Below are positions 63,956 to 64,000 of a stretch of 64,000 nucleotides of DNA, one piece after another. A model generated the notes under the pieces. That model was not told the origin of the DNA. It did no database searches and saw only the letters and a list, made by a program, of their open reading frames with translations. Position numbers and translations under genes: made by a program. The stretch is from Oculatella sp. LEGE 06141. GTDB lineage: Bacteria > Cyanobacteriota > Cyanobacteriia > Elainellales > Elainellaceae. Each line of letters starts with the position of its first letter. Position 1 is the first letter of the stretch. The stretch lies in contig NZ_JADEWO010000015.1 in assembly GCF_015207605.1 (NCBI RefSeq), positions 1 to 64,000 on the forward strand. The letters are read 5' to 3'.

Positions 63956-64000
63956 ATACAGTTAATATATTCAATAAATTAAGAAATTAGTCTTTATTAA

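Overview
The window comes from a cyanobacterial chromosome. The octamer GCGATCGC (HIP1) recurs throughout, inside and between genes. The gene set is also typical of the phylum: a GUN4-domain protein, a TIGR03492-type LpxB relative, a SulP/BicA-like remnant, an Etr1-like kinase, a Ser/Thr-kinase–histidine-kinase giant, PIN/TRAM and pentapeptide proteins. The number of multi-PAS/GAF kinases suggests a filamentous, Leptolyngbya/Oscillatoria-like lineage. That is an inference; the genus cannot be named from the sequence.

Layout. 1-745 looks like the end of an integrated element: a small DNA-binding gene cut by the window edge, strong inverted repeats, and a 3' fragment of a serine-type tRNA at the junction. 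0.8-3 kb holds a membrane protein and two peroxiredoxins; the typical 2-Cys enzyme has a 25-bp dyad upstream. 3.3-9 kb has a glycogen debranching enzyme, an AT-rich SUKH gene between two MITE-like elements, a GNAT acetyltransferase, a threefold 167-bp tandem repeat and a Gfo/Idh/MocA oxidoreductase. 9.4-13.3 kb is a GbsR/MarR regulator followed by a MacA-MacB-type tripartite export operon, which overlaps a convergent pentapeptide-repeat gene. 14.8-24 kb is housekeeping: RlmN, SerA-PrmA, HemW, a YacL-like PIN-TRAM protein with two linked small genes.

24.4-28.2 kb carries a pectate-lyase-fold protein with an RTX-like tail, a DUF937 protein with an EF-hand-like loop, a BON-domain protein and a 0.3-kb inverted-repeat element of a family also present near 44-46 kb. 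28.5-40.8 kb has a GAF protein, a DUF3891 protein, a large hybrid kinase, a GUN4 fusion, RecQ, an LpxB-like protein and a carotenoid-isomerase/RetSat-like oxidoreductase.

41-62 kb is a signalling block. It holds a receiver–thioredoxin-reductase-like fusion with a cyclic-nucleotide-domain kinase, a receiver-kinase, a 1292-residue PAS/GAF kinase whose second GAF has the two cysteines of a DXCF cyanobacteriochrome, a 2104-residue Ser/Thr-kinase/ATPase/histidine-kinase, an ethylene-receptor-like kinase, and an RppB-like kinase in an operon with an MFS transporter. Counting the hybrid kinase at 30 kb, there are seven histidine kinases in about 31 kb and not one free-standing response regulator with a DNA-binding output, so partners must be encoded elsewhere. 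The window ends with a frameshifted SulP/BicA remnant, a CsbD gene and a promoter with an overlapping operator-like dyad that points out of the window.

No rRNA, complete tRNA, CRISPR array or intact transposase gene was found.
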